From: Sporosarcina sp. FSL K6-1508
GTDB lineage: Bacteria; Bacillota; Bacilli; Bacillales_A; Planococcaceae
Reading direction: 5' to 3'
Length of the DNA stretch: 64,000 nt
Assembly (NCBI RefSeq): GCF_038007465.1
Contig: NZ_JBBOXF010000001.1
Coordinates: 4,041,001-4,105,000, forward strand
Positions 63,005 to 64,000 of the stretch are shown piece by piece; the first letter of the stretch is position 1; the number at the start of each line of letters is the position of its first letter. Position numbers and translations under genes: made by a program. Under the pieces are notes generated by a model. The model was not told the DNA's origin, made no database searches, and saw only the letters and a program-made list of their open reading frames with translations.

Positions 63005-63256
63005 TTAGAACTTGGATCCAGTATCTCCATACTCTTTGAGTAGTTCTCCAAAGCTTTTGTTCTTCTCACGTTCTTTCCGCTCAAGGCGAAGTTGCTCTTG
63101 ACGCTCCTCTTCTTTCGTTTCTTCCGCGGCTGATAATGCTTTTTTCGCCGCTTTCAATTTTTCAAGAATATCATCATCAAGTGCATCGGAAAATACCGAT
63201 GTCCCATTGTCTCTCTTTTTCGGCTGTGGTGCAGTTTGTTTACGTTTTTTCGCCAT
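63005..63256 (-). CDS. yqkK: DUF3886 protein YqkK
   Basis: This 83-residue, highly charged protein starts MAKKRKQTAPQPKKRDNG and ends with an Arg/Glu/Lys-rich helix, RLERKEREKNKSFGELLKEY, as in B. subtilis YqkK (DUF3886). I chose ATG 63256 rather than an upstream in-frame start inside the thiolase gene because GCAGGTG lies 6 bases before it. It follows the thiolase gene after 19 bases and may be co-transcribed. Function unknown. Confidence 0.82.
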   Translation of the reverse strand: MAKKRKQTAPQPKKRDNGTSVFSDALDDDILEKLKAAKKALSAAEETKEEERQEQLRLERKEREKNKSFGELLKEYGDTGSKF

Positions 63257-63275
63257 TTTTTTCACCTGCTTTCGT

Positions 63276-64000
63276 TCATGGTCGTGTAACGATGGTTGCG
63301 ACACCCTGTCCCCCGCCAATACACAGTGTGGCAAGACCCGACTTTACATCACGACGTTTCATTTCGTGAAGAAGTGTAACCAAGATACGCGCCCCACTCG
63401 CCCCGATCGGATGGCCAAGTGCAATTGCACCGCCATTGACATTCAGTTTTGATTCATCAAATTCAAGTTCTTTTCCTACCGCGATTGATTGTGCGGCGAA
63501 TGCTTCGTTCGCTTCAATTAAATCAATTTCGGCTAGTTGCATATTTGCTTTAGTCAGTGCTTTTTTAACCGCTTGCACAGGACCCAGTCCCATAACGGAC
63601 GGATCGACGCCTGCATTCCCATTCGCGGCAATTGTAGCGAGTGGCGTTAAGCCAAGCTCGTCAGCTTTTTCTTTTGACATAATAACAAATGCAGCTGCAC
63701 CATCGTTAATGCCTGATGCATTTCCTGCAGTTACGCTTCCATCCTTTTTGAAAGCCGGTCGCAGTTTTCCAAGCTTGTCAGCAGTCGTTCCTGCTTTGAC
63801 ATATTCGTCTTGATTGAATATGAGTGGATCGCCTTTGCGCTGTGGAATCTCAATTGCAACGATTTCCTCTGCGAAAGTGCCGGCTTCAATTGCTGCCGCC
63901 GCTTTCTGTTGTGATTTTGCTGAAAATCCATCTTGTTCTTCGCGAGTTATTTCGTAACGGTCACATAGATTTTCAGCCGTGGTCCCCATATGATAATCAT
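63276..64000 (-). CDS. acetyl-CoA acetyltransferase (thiolase), C-terminal part
   Basis: The frame is open to the right edge and lacks the N-terminal third with the acylated Cys. It contains MGTTAENLCDRYEITREEQD, NASGINDGAAAF, NEAFAAQSIAVGKEL, the catalytic His in ALGHPIGASGARI, and the second Cys in LCIGGGQGVAT. These are the C-terminal signatures of biosynthetic or degradative thiolases, which interconvert acetyl-CoA and acetoacetyl-CoA. The final stop is TGA at 63276-63278. No conclusion can be drawn on its role without the upstream neighbours. Confidence 0.93.
   Translation of the reverse strand, partial: DYHMGTTAENLCDRYEITREEQDGFSAKSQQKAAAAIEAGTFAEEIVAIEIPQRKGDPLIFNQDEYVKAGTTADKLGKLRPAFKKDGSVTAGNASGINDGAAAFVIMSKEKADELGLTPLATIAANGNAGVDPSVMGLGPVQAVKKALTKANMQLAEIDLIEANEAFAAQSIAVGKELEFDESKLNVNGGAIALGHPIGASGARILVTLLHEMKRRDVKSGLATLCIGGGQGVATIVTRP

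Overview
The window is a stretch of chromosome from a low-GC, endospore-forming Firmicute. Gene content points to Bacillales and most likely to the Planococcaceae (Sporosarcina/Lysinibacillus type). Supporting evidence includes an alpha/beta-type small acid-soluble spore protein, the yqhH-yqhG pair, yqkK, a PbuE-type purine exporter under an adenine riboswitch, a lysine riboswitch before dapA, S-layer-homology (SLH) proteins, and a GlnK/GlnL-type two-component system. This assignment is inferred from protein resemblance and was not tested by a search.

Layout. 1-5.8 kb: a partial TPR protein, a membrane-anchored protein, riboswitch-controlled pbuE, a VOC protein interrupted by one nonsense codon, and an OmpR-type two-component system divergent from a DUF418 membrane protein. 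7.3-8.8 kb: a gene graveyard (methyltransferase, DJ-1/PfpI and Ig-like remnants) followed by an array of short hairpins. 8.8-18 kb: yqhH-yqhG split by a repeat element, a SurA-N lipoprotein, an M2/M3-type peptidase and a Ca2+-type P-ATPase. 18-24 kb: a repeat-rich region, a frameshifted P-loop kinase, a 2OG-Fe(II) oxygenase and an S9 oligopeptidase. 24-36 kb: a cell-envelope block with two tandem SLH proteins, an OatA-like acyltransferase, an operon of polysaccharide deacetylase, ECF sigma factor and anti-sigma, then dapA and a third SLH protein. 36-39 kb: a UspA plus SulP transporter pair divergent from a resolvase-like protein that lacks its catalytic residues. 39-53 kb: accessory region with decayed phage, DUF262, toxin/immunity and LexA fragments, a B6 kinase and ECF S-component, a very large beta-helix/double-AAA+ fusion, an orphan GHKL kinase and a DUF4145-type protein. 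53-64 kb: a NarL-type two-component system with a second DUF418 protein, an aldo/keto reductase, a hydroxyacyl-CoA dehydrogenase, gltP with glnK/glnL, a SASP, yqkK and a partial thiolase.

How the genes work together. The best-supported circuit is in the 24-36 kb block. Three promoters share the pattern TGAAAC-N16-CGTCTG and an almost identical flank. They precede the deacetylase/sigma/anti-sigma operon and two SLH genes, which suggests an autoregulated ECF envelope regulon. The anti-sigma carries an extracytoplasmic domain resembling type I signal peptidase, but both catalytic positions are substituted. A second unusual object is the 1164-residue protein joining a right-handed beta-helix to two CbbX/SpoVK-like AAA+ modules. 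Several families of dispersed palindromic repeats punctuate the intergenic space.
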